Assembly (NCBI RefSeq): GCF_017873135.1
Contig: NZ_JAGGJV010000006.1
Coordinates: 1 to 64,000, forward strand
From: Rhizobium herbae
GTDB taxonomy: Bacteria; Pseudomonadota; Alphaproteobacteria; Rhizobiales; Rhizobiaceae
DNA: 64,000 nucleotides
Direction of reading: 5' to 3'
Part shown: one piece after another, positions 52,122 to 61,340 of the stretch
How positions within the stretch are numbered: the first letter of the stretch is position 1
Layout: every line of letters starts with the position of its first letter
Made by a program: the position numbers and the translations under genes
The notes under the pieces: model-generated
Told to the model about the DNA's origin: nothing
The model's input: only the letters and a program-made list of their open reading frames with translations
Database searches by the model: none

Positions 52122-53519
52122 TCAGCCCGCCTGCAGCTGCGGTCGCGCTCTTGCGTCGATCAGTGCCGCGGCGGCATAGGTCTGCGTCACGATCTCCGGA
52201 ACGAGGTCGATATCGGGAAGCGAGCCGAGGCCGAGGGGGCCGATGGCAAACAGGCCGACTGGCCTCCCCCTCTGTGTCAAAAGTTCGCCGGCCGGATTGA
52301 CGGCCAGACCGAGATCGAGTTCGTCGGTGGTCGCAAGGCCGGCGGAAAGAAGATCCGCAACCACCGGATCTTTCAGGTCAGGCGACAGGCATCGGCAGTC
52401 AATGACTTTGTCGGCGGCAAAGTGCTCCCCGGTCGTTTGGCCGGCCCATCGCACAAAAAGCCCATCCGGCATGTGCTTGAGCGTGGTGCCCCGTTTCATC
52501 TCGGTTAAGCCGCCGGCCAGTTCACGTTCGAGCCTCGCGTGAACGTCCGCCGGGAGCCGGTTGCGATGGCTGTCGTAGATTGCTCTCAGATGCCGGTTGA
52601 ACTGCCGCTTTTCGCTCGGCGGCAGAGAAGCCCACAGGGTGCGAGCGCGTTTGCGCAATCCGTTCATGGCGGCCTGCCAGCTCCAGCCGTTTTCTTCCGC
52701 CTCGGCACACGCCTTGCGGACGAAGCGGACGATGTTTCGGAGCTGTGAAGGCATGGGTTGAGAGGGAAAGACTGCATCTGCCGGCATCCGGGTGTGCGGT
52801 TGCGGCAGGAAGCCGCGGCGCGACAGGATCGTGATGCGCCCGGCGAATCCGCCGTCGCGCAGTTGCAGTACCTGATCGACCGCACGCAGCCCGTTGCCCA
52901 TGACGACGACATGTCTTGGAGCACTCCGGCGGTCCCGTAACGTCGCTTCCAGATCCTGCTCGGGCTTTTCCAGTGGCACTTTCAAACCGTAGCCGGTGGC
53001 CAGAACAACGGTGTTGTAGATTGCCTCGCTGCCATCTGCCAAGCCGAGCGTGAACAGGCCGTTGTCATTGCGGCGGATACTGGTGATGCCTTCGTTGGAC
53101 ATCTGCACGCTGACATCCGTGCGCTGTGCCAGGGCTTCCGAAAACCGCTGATACACATAGTCGCTGAAGGTCGACTTCGGTACGAAAATCTGGCCAAAGC
53201 CCGGGATCGCCGCCGACACCGCTTCGCGGAAAGGAGCATTGGCCTGCAGCCAGCGGGTGAAGTCCTTCGGCTCCCCAGTCGAGACGGAAAGATCGCGGGC
53301 GCGGCTGTTGAGGATTTCGGTGGACCGCGCCGTTGCCAGGGCCTGACCGCCACTGACGATCGGCCGTGGATCGAACATGCGCAGACGGAAAGGTTGGCCG
53401 ACCGATTTCAGAAGGGCGATTGCCATCATCAGTCCGGAAAAGCCGCGACCGACGATGGCAATCTGTAAAGGCTGGTCTCCGTGGGGAGTGAAGGGCGACG
53501 AAAGGCCGTGAACCGTCAT
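52122..53519 (-). CDS. FAD/NAD(P)-binding protein, hydroxylase-like
   Basis: This 465-residue protein has an N-terminal FAD-binding Rossmann motif, IAIVGRGFSGLMMA, and a second nucleotide-binding motif around VVMGNGLRAVD. It matches the FAD-NAD(P)-binding (PF13454-type) group whose substrates are mostly unknown; some members are hydroxylases. GGGGAGG seven bases before the ATG at 53519 fixes the start; the longer frame to 53603 is unlikely. Its position beside ssuD hints at sulfur or siderophore-type metabolism but does not prove it. Confidence 0.75.
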   Translation of the reverse strand: MTVHGLSSPFTPHGDQPLQIAIVGRGFSGLMMAIALLKSVGQPFRLRMFDPRPIVSGGQALATARSTEILNSRARDLSVSTGEPKDFTRWLQANAPFREAVSAAIPGFGQIFVPKSTFSDYVYQRFSEALAQRTDVSVQMSNEGITSIRRNDNGLFTLGLADGSEAIYNTVVLATGYGLKVPLEKPEQDLEATLRDRRSAPRHVVVMGNGLRAVDQVLQLRDGGFAGRITILSRRGFLPQPHTRMPADAVFPSQPMPSQLRNIVRFVRKACAEAEENGWSWQAAMNGLRKRARTLWASLPPSEKRQFNRHLRAIYDSHRNRLPADVHARLERELAGGLTEMKRGTTLKHMPDGLFVRWAGQTTGEHFAADKVIDCRCLSPDLKDPVVADLLSAGLATTDELDLGLAVNPAGELLTQRGRPVGLFAIGPLGLGSLPDIDLVPEIVTQTYAAAALIDARARPQLQAG

Positions 53520-53756
53520 ATCATTTCCTCCCCGCATCATGCGGCTGGATGGTTGAACCTCGGCACTCTCACTTAAACGCCAGTTCAGAAATATACGGGA
53601 CACTCTATGTATTTTGTTATTTTAACCACGGAGAACTCCGGGTATCAAGTCGTTTTCACCCACTGTTAATTTTTGATATGTTTCCGTTACTTAGTCGGCG
53701 GACATCGCTATTGCCGCCGCTGGCAGGGTCAAAACCGGGCCAGATTCACTTCCGTT

Positions 53757-54149
53757 TCACGGATCGGCGCGGTCGGCGCGCAGCTTTTCAAATCGCCGGA
53801 TGAACGCGCTGATGTCGCTGCTGCTCCGTCGAAGCTGCCTCTTCCGCACCATAACGCACATGACACGGGCGGCGGTCGAAAACGTCATGTCGTCCAGCGG
53901 GCTATTGCGGCTCAAAGGCTTTGACAGCCGCTCGGTGATGGCACTGACCATATTGTTCGGCAGAATATCGGTGCAGTCGCGCATATGATCAAACACGATC
54001 CCGATCGAAACCGGCATACCCTGATGATAGACGATGGGAGCTTCGGTCCCGTCAACCCAGTCATCATAGGCTTCGAGTGCATCGCGGAACAGTTGATGCA
54101 GCGTGATCGGGGCATGCCCCTCGTGGAGTTCGGGCAAAGGGTTGTTCAT
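53757..54149 (-). CDS. Conserved-looking hypothetical protein
   Basis: This 130-residue soluble protein has no motif I recognise. It is acidic in the first half (PELHEGHAPITLHQLFRDALEAY, seen as ELHEGHAPITLHQ and LFRDALEAYDDW) and basic at the C-terminus (RKRQLRRSSSDISAFIRRFEK region), a split typical of small DNA- or RNA-associated proteins. GAGG eight bases before the ATG at 54149 supports that start over the longer frame to 54209. It is divergent from repA, separated by 657 bases. Confidence 0.6.
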   Translation of the reverse strand: MNNPLPELHEGHAPITLHQLFRDALEAYDDWVDGTEAPIVYHQGMPVSIGIVFDHMRDCTDILPNNMVSAITERLSKPLSRNSPLDDMTFSTAARVMCVMVRKRQLRRSSSDISAFIRRFEKLRADRADP

Positions 54150-54806
54150 CTGCACATCCTCATCGTTGTTAGCGGTGGTTGGTGCCGACAGAAATCGACC
54201 TAACGCCAAAAACGTGGGGGGAGGCGAATTGTTCCTCTTGGTTCAAACTAAAATTGTTCGATGTTCAACCGCCGGCGATGCGAACTGGCGTCCGGGTGGA
54301 TGCCCCCCTTTTGCCTCAGCGAAAAGCGCTTGCGGCGAGCGGAGGTCGACTGCGTCATGATCCCGTAGCCATCTGTGGCGTTCCGCTCCAGACCAACCTG
54401 CCCCGCTCGCGGACGATCCACGGAAAACGCGAATGCCTCAAGCGTCATTGCCACGGCATCAAACAATCCGACACCAGGCGACAATGCCGTGATTTTTGTG
54501 GTTGAGTTGCGTGCGTGTTGAGTGAGTCGGACGGGTGACCCGTCTTTTCTCCTTTGGAATCGCATTTGCCGGATGATTGCCCACATGAATCATTTCGCGT
54601 GGAGTTTCTCGTCACGGTAGATGGCGAAACCGAGAACGCTTTGTATTCATACGCGAAATGCATCGCGGCTCGCCGTAGATTCAATTTCTCATCTGCTCGG
54701 CATAACCGTCTGTTAACCAATAACTTCTTGCACGAATCGTTGTGTTGCGTATCGTCACGGTTATATCGCCCATCGGGCCATTTTACCGTGACGAAAGTTT
54801 TTGACC
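54150..54806. promoter_or_regulatory. repABC upstream region
   Basis: No convincing gene lies in this 657-base region. It contains CGTCACGGT at 54610-54618 and 54753-54761, with the inverse ACCGTGACG at 54785-54793. A weak sigma-70-like pair is TTGCAC at 54728-54733 and TATCGT at 54750-54755, 16 bases apart. The final 100 bases are AT-rich. The layout fits the autoregulated repA promoter. Confidence 0.5.
54753..54793. promoter_or_regulatory. Candidate RepA operator (inverted repeat)
   Basis: CGTCACGGT (54753-54761) and ACCGTGACG (54785-54793) form a perfect nine-base inverted repeat with a 23-base spacer, ending just before repA. The first arm overlaps the candidate -10 box. A third direct copy lies at 54610-54618. 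Autorepression by RepA at such inverted repeats is established for repABC plasmids; the assignment here is inference. Confidence 0.5.
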
Positions 54807-56033
54807 GTGAGCAATGCCATTCGAGCGACCAAGATTGAGCGGAAGACCGTCGATGAGACGATCGGAGATCATGCGGCAATCATCAGCTCGCAGCTCCAGG
54901 CGATCAGCGAAGCGCTCTTCCCGCCGACTGCCAACAAGACGTTGCGGCGGTTTACCTCCGGCGAGGCGGCCCGGCTGATGGGCGTCTCGGATTCGACGTT
55001 GCGCAAGATGACGCTGGCCGGCGAAGGGCCACTGCCTGACCTCACCAGCAATGGACGTCGTCTGTATACCCTTCGCCAGATTAACGAACTGCGCGAGAAG
55101 CTCGCGCAGACGGCGCGGGGACGGGAGGCTTACAATTTCGTGCCGCGTCGTGGCCCCGACGATCACCTGCAGGTCATTGCGGTCACCAATTTCAAGGGTG
55201 GCTCTGGCAAGACAACCACCTCGGTTCACCTTGCCCAGTATCTGGCGCTGCAGGGATACCGTGTGCTTGCCGTCGACCTTGATCCGCAGGCGAGCCTCTC
55301 CGCCCTGCTCGGCGTCCTGCCGGAAACGGATGTGAAGTCCAATGAGACGCTCTATGCCGCGATCCGTTACGATGAGGAGAAACGTCCCTTGGCGGACGTT
55401 ATCCGCAACACCTATTTTGACGGGCTCGACCTGGTCCCCGGCAATCTCGAGCTGATGGAGTTCGAACACACGACCCCGCGCGCGCTGACAACCGGCGCCC
55501 GCGATGGCGATGGAATTTTCTTCACGCGGGTTGCGCATGCGCTGGATGAAGTCGCCGATAACTACGATGTCGTCGTTATCGACTGCCCTCCCCAGCTTGG
55601 TTACCTCACCCTGAGCGGGCTCTGTGCCGCGACATCGATGGTGGTCACCATTCATCCCCAGATGCTCGACGTGGCCTCAATGAGCCAGTTCCTTCTGATG
55701 ACGCACGATCTGCTGGCCGTCGTTCGCGAGGCCGGTGGAGAGCTGAAATACGATTTCATTCGCTATCTGCTCACCCGCTATGAGCCACAGGATGCACCAC
55801 AGACCAAAGTGGCCGCCCTCCTCCGGAACCTGTTTGACGATCACGTCATGACCAATCCGATGGTGAAGTCGGCTGCCGTGTCCGATGCCGGCTTGACGAA
55901 GCAGACCCTCTACGAGATCGGACGGGAAAACCTGACGCGCTCGACATATGATCGGGCAATGGAGGCGCTCGACGCGGTCAATGGCGAGATCGAATCTCTT
56001 GTCCGCCAGGCATGGGGGCGCACTCCAAAATGA
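54807..56033 (+). CDS. repA: RepA, ParA-type partition ATPase and repABC repressor
   Basis: This protein of about 408 residues combines an N-terminal DNA-binding region (FTSGEAARLMGVSDSTLRK, HTH-like) with a ParA/MinD ATPase. The deviant Walker A motif KGGSGKTTT follows VTNFKGG, and DLDPQASLSALLG follows. It segregates the replicon with RepB and represses its own operon. The exact start is uncertain: TTG at 54801 and GTG at 54807 are both possible, and the GTG has better spacing to GAAAG. It is the first gene of repABC. Confidence 0.95.
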   Translation: MSNAIRATKIERKTVDETIGDHAAIISSQLQAISEALFPPTANKTLRRFTSGEAARLMGVSDSTLRKMTLAGEGPLPDLTSNGRRLYTLRQINELREKLAQTARGREAYNFVPRRGPDDHLQVIAVTNFKGGSGKTTTSVHLAQYLALQGYRVLAVDLDPQASLSALLGVLPETDVKSNETLYAAIRYDEEKRPLADVIRNTYFDGLDLVPGNLELMEFEHTTPRALTTGARDGDGIFFTRVAHALDEVADNYDVVVIDCPPQLGYLTLSGLCAATSMVVTIHPQMLDVASMSQFLLMTHDLLAVVREAGGELKYDFIRYLLTRYEPQDAPQTKVAALLRNLFDDHVMTNPMVKSAAVSDAGLTKQTLYEIGRENLTRSTYDRAMEALDAVNGEIESLVRQAWGRTPK

Positions 56034-56060
56034 CCCCCGTTGAAGCATCAAATTCGAGTT

Positions 56061-56076
56061 GTTGGGAACTCCCAAC
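56061..56076. other. parS: parS-like centromere site 1
   Basis: GTTGGGAACTCCCAAC: seven-base arms GTTGGGA/TCCCAAC around the central AC. It fits the repABC parS layout GTT-N4-NN-N4-AAC bound by RepB, except that the usual centre GC is AC. It sits 28 bases after the repA stop. Confidence 0.7.
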
Positions 56077-56172
56077 AACGAGGGCCAACCCCTCCCAAGC
56101 CAATACCCGATGGAGACATTTGGCGGCCGTGGCGCTCAGGTCGGACATGTCCGTTTCGGGCCGGAATTCATC

Positions 56173-56188
56173 GTTGGGAACTCCCAAC
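56173..56188. other. parS: parS-like centromere site 2
   Basis: An identical second copy of the 16-base palindrome, 36 bases before the repB start. Identical paired sites favour cooperative RepB loading over chance. Confidence 0.7.
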
Positions 56189-56223
56189 GCAAGCCGATCG
56201 CGATACAATCAAGGTGGCCTGCT

Positions 56224-57228
56224 GTGAGCCGAAAAGATACCGTCAACACGCTGTTTATGCGAAAGCCCGAGGGGTCTCCCCCGGTGGCTGGTGTCGAGAA
56301 GAATACCGATCGCGTCCGCACGGGTGCTATCTCTGCCATGGGGGCATCGCTCCAGGAGATGACCGAGGGCGCGCGCAGCGCTGCCAAACTCCAGGAACAG
56401 TTGGCCTCTGGGTCTTCGGTCGTCGATCTCGATCCAGCGCTCATCGACCATTCGTCGGTGAGCGACCGCATTTCCATAACCGTCGATCCGGGCTTCGAAG
56501 CACTGGTCGACAGCATGCGCGAAAACGGACAGCAGGTTCCAATTCTGGTACGCCCGCAGCTGGCATCACCCGGCCGTTTCCAGGTGGCCTATGGCCGCAG
56601 GCGCCTGCGTGCGGCAGCCCAGCTTGGCAGGACGGTCCGGGCGATCGTGCAGACGCTGACGGACAACGAACTCGTCATCGCGCAGGGCAAGGAAAATCTC
56701 GACCGGCAGGACCTTTCCTATATCGAGAAAGCGCAATTTGCTCGACGCCTCGAGGATGGCGGTTACGATCGCGCAACGATCATGGCTGCACTCTCGACCG
56801 ATAAGGGTGATCTCAGCCGTTATATCTCGATTGCCCGCAGTATCCCTGAATATCTGGTTCAGGCGATCGGCCCGGCTCCAAAGGCAGGCAGGGCGCGCTG
56901 GGCGGCGCTGGTGGACCGTGCGGAGCGAAAGCAGCACATGCTGGACGCGCTGATCACGGACGCGGAATTTCTCTCTGCCGACAGCGACACGCGCTTTGGC
57001 CGGATCTTCGAAATGCTCGGCGGCGAGCCGGCAAAGCGGAAGCCGAAGGCGCAGGAGTGGAGAAGTCCACAAGGGCGGAAAGCGGCACGTATCGAGCGCG
57101 ACGACATCCAGACGCGGATTGTTTTCGATGAGCGCCAGGTTCCGGAGTTCGGCGGATATCTCGCCGATCGTCTGGATGATCTCTATGCGGAGTTTACGGC
57201 CAGCCGGAAACAGGGTGGCCGACACTAG
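56224..57228 (+). CDS. repB: RepB, ParB-type centromere-binding protein
   Basis: This 334-residue partition protein has a ParB/Spo0J N-domain (ISITVDPGFEALVDSMRENGQQ seen as FEALVDSMRENGQQ, then GRRRLRAAAQLGR). A helix-turn-helix region follows (DLSYIEKAQFARRLEDGGYDR, seen as IEKAQFARRLEDG). The GTG at 56224 gives MSRKDTVNTLF, the customary RepB start and length. It binds the parS-like sites just upstream and interacts with RepA. Confidence 0.95.
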   Translation: MSRKDTVNTLFMRKPEGSPPVAGVEKNTDRVRTGAISAMGASLQEMTEGARSAAKLQEQLASGSSVVDLDPALIDHSSVSDRISITVDPGFEALVDSMRENGQQVPILVRPQLASPGRFQVAYGRRRLRAAAQLGRTVRAIVQTLTDNELVIAQGKENLDRQDLSYIEKAQFARRLEDGGYDRATIMAALSTDKGDLSRYISIARSIPEYLVQAIGPAPKAGRARWAALVDRAERKQHMLDALITDAEFLSADSDTRFGRIFEMLGGEPAKRKPKAQEWRSPQGRKAARIERDDIQTRIVFDERQVPEFGGYLADRLDDLYAEFTASRKQGGRH

Positions 57229-57308
57229 CTTACACCGGGCCGTCGCCGTGGCGCGGCCTTAAGATCAACCGCTATCGAAGGATAGGCAAAAGACAAAAAT
57301 CGGCAAAG

Positions 57309-57357
57309 AAAAAGGCCCCCGAAATGCTTTCCGGAAGCCCTTCTCGACTGTTTGGCG
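57309..57357 (-). ncRNA. Counter-transcribed RNA (incA-type ctRNA) between repB and repC
   Basis: On the minus strand, TTGACT (57392-57387) and GATTCT (57369-57364) form a promoter with 17-base spacing. About 50 bases downstream is a hairpin, GGCTTCCG (57339-57332) with CGGGGGCC (57321-57314), and then TTTTTC. This is the layout of the small antisense RNA that limits repC expression and causes incompatibility in repABC replicons. Ends are approximate. Confidence 0.8.
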
Positions 57358-57460
57358 ACTGAGAGAATCACACTTCCTGGAATCGTAGTCAAGTCTCTTC
57401 ATTGAGATTGGCGTCATTTTGACGAGCTGGATGGCTTTGCCCTTGTGAGAGGCAGAGGCG

Positions 57461-58771
57461 ATGGAAGGTAGAAGTGTGACGACGCCCTTTGGGCGGCGGC
57501 GGATGACGCTTGGCATGTTGGCAAGTCAGTTCGCGACCCAGGATATTGAAGACGGCAAGAGCGTCGACAAATGGAAGCTCTATCGGGCGCTTTGCGAGGC
57601 GAGACCTCTGCTTGGCGTGACCGATCGGGCGCTGGCAGTGATGAGCGCATTGCTGAGCTTCTATCCGAAGGACGAGCTCTCCGAGACGAATGGTCTTGTC
57701 GTGTTCCCGTCCAATGCCCAGCTCTCGCTGCGCTCCCACGGCATGACCGAACAGACGATCAGGCGCCACGTCGCTGTTCTCGTTGAAGCCGGACTTATCG
57801 TCCGCAAGGACAGCCCGAACGGCAAGCGCTACGTGCGCAGGAGCGGTGGCGGCGTGATTGACGAGGCGTTTGGGTTCTCCCTGGCACCGTTGCTCGCACG
57901 CGCCGACGAGATCGAGCATCTGGCGGCGCAAGTGACCGCCGAGCGCCTGCATTTGCAGCGCTTGCGCGAGCGGCTGACCCTCTGCCGGCGCGATGTCTCC
58001 AAACTGATCGAGGCGGCGGTGGAAGAGGGGGCGAGCGGCAACTGGGAGATGGTTACGACCCATTTCCGGGCGCTTGTCACAGCAATCCCGCGCACGCCAA
58101 CGGCAATAGAGGTTACGACGGCGCTCGACGAAATGGAGATGCTGCGGGAAGAGATTGTCAACCAGCTGGAAATGCAGATTAAAACGAAAAATATGAACGG
58201 CAATCCCTTCCAAAATGATCGGCACATACAGAATTCAAATCCCGAATCCTCCTCTGAACTTGAACCTAGCTTCGAGCAGAAGCTGGGCAAAATTCCGGAG
58301 GGCGAACAAGTCGCTCCTGCCGCGACGACAGATGAGCTGAAGCGAGTTGATCATCGAACCCTCGGCGGAGCGAAACCGAAAAATGCCAGGGGTGAGCAAG
58401 CCCATTCGATGACGCCAGCCCGGATGAAGGCATTCCCTCTGGCGCTGGTACTCCAAGCCTGCCCAGAAATCATCCCGTATGGCTCCGGGGGGGCTATTTC
58501 CAGTTGGCGAGACCTGATGGCCGCGGCTGTCGTCGTTCGATCGATGCTTGGGGTCAGTCCTGATGCCTATCAACAGGCTTGCGAGATCCTTGGACCGGAA
58601 AATGCGGCGACCGTCATCGCCTGCATTCTGGAGCGGGCAGGGCATATCAACTCTGCCGGCGGCTATCTGAGAGATCTGACAAGACGGGCGGAAAAGGGCG
58701 AATTCGCTCTTGGCCCGATGATCATGGCGCTTGCCAGGGCCAATGGAAATTCTGTGAGAAGGGTCGGCTAG
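57461..58771 (+). CDS. repC: RepC, replication initiator
   Basis: This initiator protein of 436 residues starts with MEGRSVTTPFGRRRMTL, a typical RepC N-terminus, and has a winged-helix DNA-binding region (SHGMTEQTIRRHVAVLVE). The central part is an AT-rich coding stretch at about 58180-58260 (KTKNMNGNPFQNDRHIQN region). In studied repABC plasmids the origin lies inside such a repC segment, so oriV is inferred here. It follows the ctRNA and sets copy number. Confidence 0.95.
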   Translation: MEGRSVTTPFGRRRMTLGMLASQFATQDIEDGKSVDKWKLYRALCEARPLLGVTDRALAVMSALLSFYPKDELSETNGLVVFPSNAQLSLRSHGMTEQTIRRHVAVLVEAGLIVRKDSPNGKRYVRRSGGGVIDEAFGFSLAPLLARADEIEHLAAQVTAERLHLQRLRERLTLCRRDVSKLIEAAVEEGASGNWEMVTTHFRALVTAIPRTPTAIEVTTALDEMEMLREEIVNQLEMQIKTKNMNGNPFQNDRHIQNSNPESSSELEPSFEQKLGKIPEGEQVAPAATTDELKRVDHRTLGGAKPKNARGEQAHSMTPARMKAFPLALVLQACPEIIPYGSGGAISSWRDLMAAAVVVRSMLGVSPDAYQQACEILGPENAATVIACILERAGHINSAGGYLRDLTRRAEKGEFALGPMIMALARANGNSVRRVG

Positions 58772-58847
58772 AAAGGGCTGATTAACCTTTATTTTCTATT
58801 GAAAAGGGTGTGCCCATTGCCCGTGAATTTTGAGTGAGCAGGTCCCT

Positions 58848-61340
58848 ATGCGTCTTTCCCGAACCAATTTTTCGAACGCCTTCGATAACACGGGAGAACA
58901 GCCCGCAGACCCTGAAAGCCATCTGATGAAGACCGATGTCCAACGCCGTATCTACGGGGCACCCCTCGACGTGAAAAGCGACGAAAGTCCGTACGAAGTC
59001 GATACCGACGCGATGGCGGAGATCGAGGGGAGGGGAGACGCGCCTGTCTGGCAGAGCGCCTTCGTGCTTGGCCCGAACGTGCGTTTTACCCGGACACCGG
59101 AGAGCGTCTATTCGAAGCGGTCGGCCGTTGAAGCAAGCAAGGAAACGGAAGTCGCAAGCTTGAATGGAGAGACTGTCACCAGCGTGACGGACAATGCAGG
59201 AGCGACTGCGGAAAGCCCGCTGGTGCCTGGACAGGAGGGCGAGGACGTGTCGGGTATCCAGCTGCTTTCGCTCCGCCTGAAGCGCGAGATCGAAACGCAA
59301 TCGGATGTGCCATCGATCTGCGAGGCCACTGAGCTGGCTGATATCGATCTCGTTTGTTTTCCGACGGAGGAGGCGCCGTCGACAAACGTTCCGGAACCAG
59401 CATTCAAACGCTCGAACTCTTTCCTGCATGTATCCGACGAAGTGTTCTGGAACACCATGGACATGGAAGCCGACATGGATGTTCTGGCACCGGCTCTGCG
59501 ATGGCAGCCCCCGGAAGTTCATTCGTCGTCCAACTCGGTGACGGCGCTCTACCGGGAAATTGGCATCAAGCCGGCCGATCGACAGTTTGCCGGACCTGTC
59601 ATCTCCGAACCTGCACCCATCAAGACGCCGCCCCGAGTGCTGGAGGAAGCCAAGCCGCCCGTGTCAGTGACCGTAAGTCACGTCGAGCCTGCGCGCGCAA
59701 CGAAGCCGCAGGTGACGGTGGCCAAACCAATTCGGGCGGTCCGGCCGGATACCTTCGTCGCGATCCCGGAAGTGGCGGCCGGCGCCGGCGAGTATATCTT
59801 TCCGCCAGTTACGCTTCTGCAGGAGCCATCCGTTCAGGAAACGGCTGTTATCACCCAGGAGGCGCTGGAGCAGAGCGCCGGGCTGCTTGAAAGCGTGCTG
59901 GAAGATTTTGGCGTTCGCGGCGAGATCATCGATGTCCGCCCGGGTCCCGTTGTCACGCTCTATGAATTCGAGCCGGCACCAGGTGTAAAGTCGTCGCGTG
60001 TCATCGGCCTTGCCGACGATATCGCCCGTTCGATGTCGGCACTGTCGGCCCGCGTCGCCGTCGTGCCAGGCCGCAACGTCATCGGTATCGAACTGCCTAA
60101 CCCGGTTCGCGAGACGGTCTATTTCCGCGAACTGATCGAATCGGAAAACTACGGGGAGACCCGCTTCAAACTGGCGCTTTGCCTGGGCAAGACGATCGGC
60201 GGCGAACCGGTTATTGCGGAACTTGCGAAGATGCCGCATCTTCTGGTCGCCGGCACCACGGGGTCTGGAAAATCCGTGGCGATCAACACCATGATCCTGT
60301 CCTTGCTTTACCGTTTGAAGCCGGAGGAATGCCGGCTGATCATGGTCGATCCGAAGATGCTGGAACTGTCGGTCTATGACGGAATTCCGCACCTGCTGAC
60401 ACCAGTTGTGACGGATCCGAAGAAGGCCGTGATGGCGCTGAAATGGGCCGTCCGGGAAATGGAGGACCGCTACCGCAAGATGTCGCGGCTCGGCGTTCGC
60501 AATATCGACGGCTACAATGCGCGGGCGGCAATGGCGCGGGCAAAGGGAGAAACGGTGCTGTGCAGCGTGCAGACCGGCTTTGACCGCTCGACAGGCGAAG
60601 CCATCTTCGAACAGGAGGAGATGGACCTCGCGCCGATGCCCTACATCGTGGTGATCGTCGACGAGATGGCCGACCTGATGATGGTTGCCGGCAAGGAGAT
60701 CGAAGGCGCGATCCAGCGGCTGGCGCAGATGGCACGCGCCGCCGGTATCCACCTGATCATGGCGACGCAGCGTCCGTCCGTCGATGTCATTACCGGCACG
60801 ATCAAGGCCAACTTTCCGACCCGCATCTCGTTCCAGGTGACCTCGAAGATCGACAGCCGCACCATCCTTGGCGAGCAGGGGGCCGAGCACCTGCTGGGGC
60901 AGGGGGATATGCTCCACATGGTCGGAGGCGGGCGGATCGCCCGTGTTCACGGTCCTTTTGTGTCCGACGAGGAAGTCGAAAAGGTCGTCGCGCATCTGAA
61001 AACACAGGGGCGACCGGAATATCTGGGCACTGTCACCGAAGACGCCGAGGAGACCGACGAGGCCGCGGAAGAGGACGCCGCTGTCTTCGATAAGAGTGCA
61101 ATGGCCGAGGAAGACGGAAACGACCTCTACGACAAGGCGGTGAAGGTCGTCCTGCGCGACAAGAAGTGCTCGACCTCCTACATCCAGCGGCGCCTGCAGA
61201 TCGGCTACAACAGAGCCGCCTCGCTGGTTGAGCGCATGGAGCGGGAAGGGCTTGTCGGGTCGGCAAACCATGTCGGCAAGCGAACGATCCTGTCTGCCGG
61301 TCGCGAAGTCGTGGAGATGGCGGTCGGTGATGAGGAATAG
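58848..61340 (+). CDS. ftsK: FtsK/SpoIIIE-type DNA translocase lacking membrane segments
   Basis: This 830-residue translocase has an acidic, low-complexity N-terminal half (to about 330) with no hydrophobic segment. The alpha domain follows, then the RecA-like motor with Walker A GTTGSGKS at 469-476 and Walker [12 protein letters not shown]. The C-terminal gamma winged helix ([18 protein letters not shown]) recognises KOPS-like polarity sequences. Classical FtsK has four N-terminal membrane helices, which are missing. It is just downstream of repC, so a role in dimer resolution or segregation of this replicon is attractive. The ATG at 58848 is chosen over an upstream TTG. Confidence 0.92.
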   Translation: MRLSRTNFSNAFDNTGEQPADPESHLMKTDVQRRIYGAPLDVKSDESPYEVDTDAMAEIEGRGDAPVWQSAFVLGPNVRFTRTPESVYSKRSAVEASKETEVASLNGETVTSVTDNAGATAESPLVPGQEGEDVSGIQLLSLRLKREIETQSDVPSICEATELADIDLVCFPTEEAPSTNVPEPAFKRSNSFLHVSDEVFWNTMDMEADMDVLAPALRWQPPEVHSSSNSVTALYREIGIKPADRQFAGPVISEPAPIKTPPRVLEEAKPPVSVTVSHVEPARATKPQVTVAKPIRAVRPDTFVAIPEVAAGAGEYIFPPVTLLQEPSVQETAVITQEALEQSAGLLESVLEDFGVRGEIIDVRPGPVVTLYEFEPAPGVKSSRVIGLADDIARSMSALSARVAVVPGRNVIGIELPNPVRETVYFRELIESENYGETRFKLALCLGKTIGGEPVIAELAKMPHLLVAGTTGSGKSVAINTMILSLLYRLKPEECRLIMVDPKMLELSVYDGIPHLLTPVVTDPKKAVMALKWAVREMEDRYRKMSRLGVRNIDGYNARAAMARAKGETVLCSVQTGFDRSTGEAIFEQEEMDLAPMPYIVVIVDEMADLMMVAGKEIEGAIQRLAQMARAAGIHLIMATQRPSVDVITGTIKANFPTRISFQVTSKIDSRTILGEQGAEHLLGQGDMLHMVGGGRIARVHGPFVSDEEVEKVVAHLKTQGRPEYLGTVTEDAEETDEAAEEDAAVFDKSAMAEEDGNDLYDKAVKVVLRDKKCSTSYIQRRLQIGYNRAASLVERMEREGLVGSANHVGKRTILSAGREVVEMAVGDEE

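Larger units (their letters stand above)
56034..56223. other. repA-repB spacer with parS-like sites
   Basis: This 190-base gap lies between the RepA stop and the RepB GTG. It contains two copies of the same 16-base palindrome (listed separately), 112 bases apart. No gene is supported in it; the longer repB frame across it lacks RepB-like sequence. Confidence 0.6.
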
